Source: Gemmatimonadota bacterium
GTDB taxonomy: Bacteria > Gemmatimonadota > Gemmatimonadetes > Gemmatimonadales > GWC2-71-9
NCBI GenBank assembly: GCA_003220985.1
Contig: QHTY01000230.1
Location: forward strand, 1 to 5,811
Direction of reading: 5' to 3'
DNA: 5,811 nt
Below, piece after piece: positions 5,533-5,811 of this stretch; within the stretch, counting starts at the first letter, position 1; the number at the start of each line of letters is the position of its first letter. The notes below the pieces were generated by a model. The model was not told where the DNA came from and ran no database searches. It saw only the letters and a program-made list of their open reading frames with translations. The position numbers were made by a program, and so were the translations under genes.

Positions 5533-5811
5533 ATGCGAGCTGATCTCGCGGTGCTGCCCAGCGCCGCCGCGCTCGCCGAAGCGGCCGCGGGACGTTTCGT
5601 CGCGGCCGCAGGGGACGCGATTGCCTCGCGCGGACAGTTCATCGTCGCGCTCTCCGGCGGCTCGACGCCGCGTGACACGTATCTCCGGCTGGCCACGGAG
5701 GCTCTCGCATCCAGCGCGATGTGGTCGCGAGTTCAGGTCCTGTGGGGTGACGAACGCTGTGTGCCGCCGCACGATGTGGAGAGCAACTACCGCATGGCGC
5801 GCGAAACCCTA
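5533..5811 (+). CDS. pgl: 6-phosphogluconolactonase, N-terminal 93 residues (3' truncated by window edge)
   Basis: Hydrolyses 6-phospho-D-glucono-1,5-lactone to 6-phosphogluconate, the second step of the oxidative pentose phosphate pathway, in the cytoplasm. The frame is open from ATG 5533 to the window end. It shows the sugar-phosphate binding motif of the Pgl/glucosamine-6-phosphate isomerase fold (VALSGGSTPRDTY, residues 38-50), then WSRVQVLWGDERCVPP (64-79) and SNYRMARE (84-91), a combination specific to bacterial Pgl (DevB type). Pgl is usually about 230-260 residues, so well over half is missing downstream. ATG 5533 gives an N-terminus of normal length for the family; I see no better upstream start. 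It follows a strong terminator and so is probably in a different transcription unit from the genes before it. The next gene cannot be seen. Confidence 0.9.
   Translation, partial: MRADLAVLPSAAALAEAAAGRFVAAAGDAIASRGQFIVALSGGSTPRDTYLRLATEALASSAMWSRVQVLWGDERCVPPHDVESNYRMARETL

Noticed and set aside
1..5811. CRISPR array, tRNA/rRNA, insertion sequence or defence cassette
   Set aside because: No spaced direct repeats, RNA-gene signature, transposase motif or terminal inverted repeats were seen; coding sequence fills almost the whole window.

Overview
The window is a GC-rich (roughly two thirds G+C by eye), gene-dense stretch of bacterial chromosome with every recognisable gene on the + strand. 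It reads as ordinary core-genome territory, with no mobile element, CRISPR array, RNA gene or toxin-like cassette. The gene styles suggest Gemmatimonadota or a similar high-GC soil/aquatic lineage: a threonine synthase with an N-terminal zinc ribbon, and a secreted TPR protein whose signal peptide ends '...LGAQ' and whose C-terminus is FxLyD-like. That placement is an inference from protein character only.

Layout: (1) 2-1547, the excision-repair nuclease UvrC, cut off by the window edge at its 5' end and split into two reading frames near 552-560. (2) 1544-2695, threonine synthase, whose GTG start overlaps the UvrC stop as GTGA. (3) 2720-3898, a single-frame LarC (nickel-pincer cofactor synthesis), after a short A/T-rich gap. 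(4) 3901-5454, a secreted TPR protein with a poly-Gln stretch behind its signal peptide and an FxLyD-like C-terminus; its ribosome site AAGGAG lies in the last codons of larC. (5) 5473-5508, a strong intrinsic terminator. (6) 5533 to the window end, the N-terminal 93 residues of 6-phosphogluconolactonase.

The first four genes are packed head to tail with overlaps or gaps of 24 nt or less, and the only terminator seen follows the TPR gene, so they are probably one transcription unit. They do not form an obvious pathway: DNA repair, threonine synthesis, cofactor synthesis and an envelope protein. pgl begins a separate unit.

The main anomaly is the broken uvrC. Both halves keep all expected motifs, and comparison with the E. 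coli UvrC pattern (from memory) suggests that about 23 nt are missing at the junction. Either this is a real lesion that separates the GIY-YIG/Fe-S/UVR half from the RNase H-like/HhH half, or it is an assembly collapse. No previously undescribed system could be supported from the sequence; the least-characterised item is the TPR/FxLyD secreted protein.
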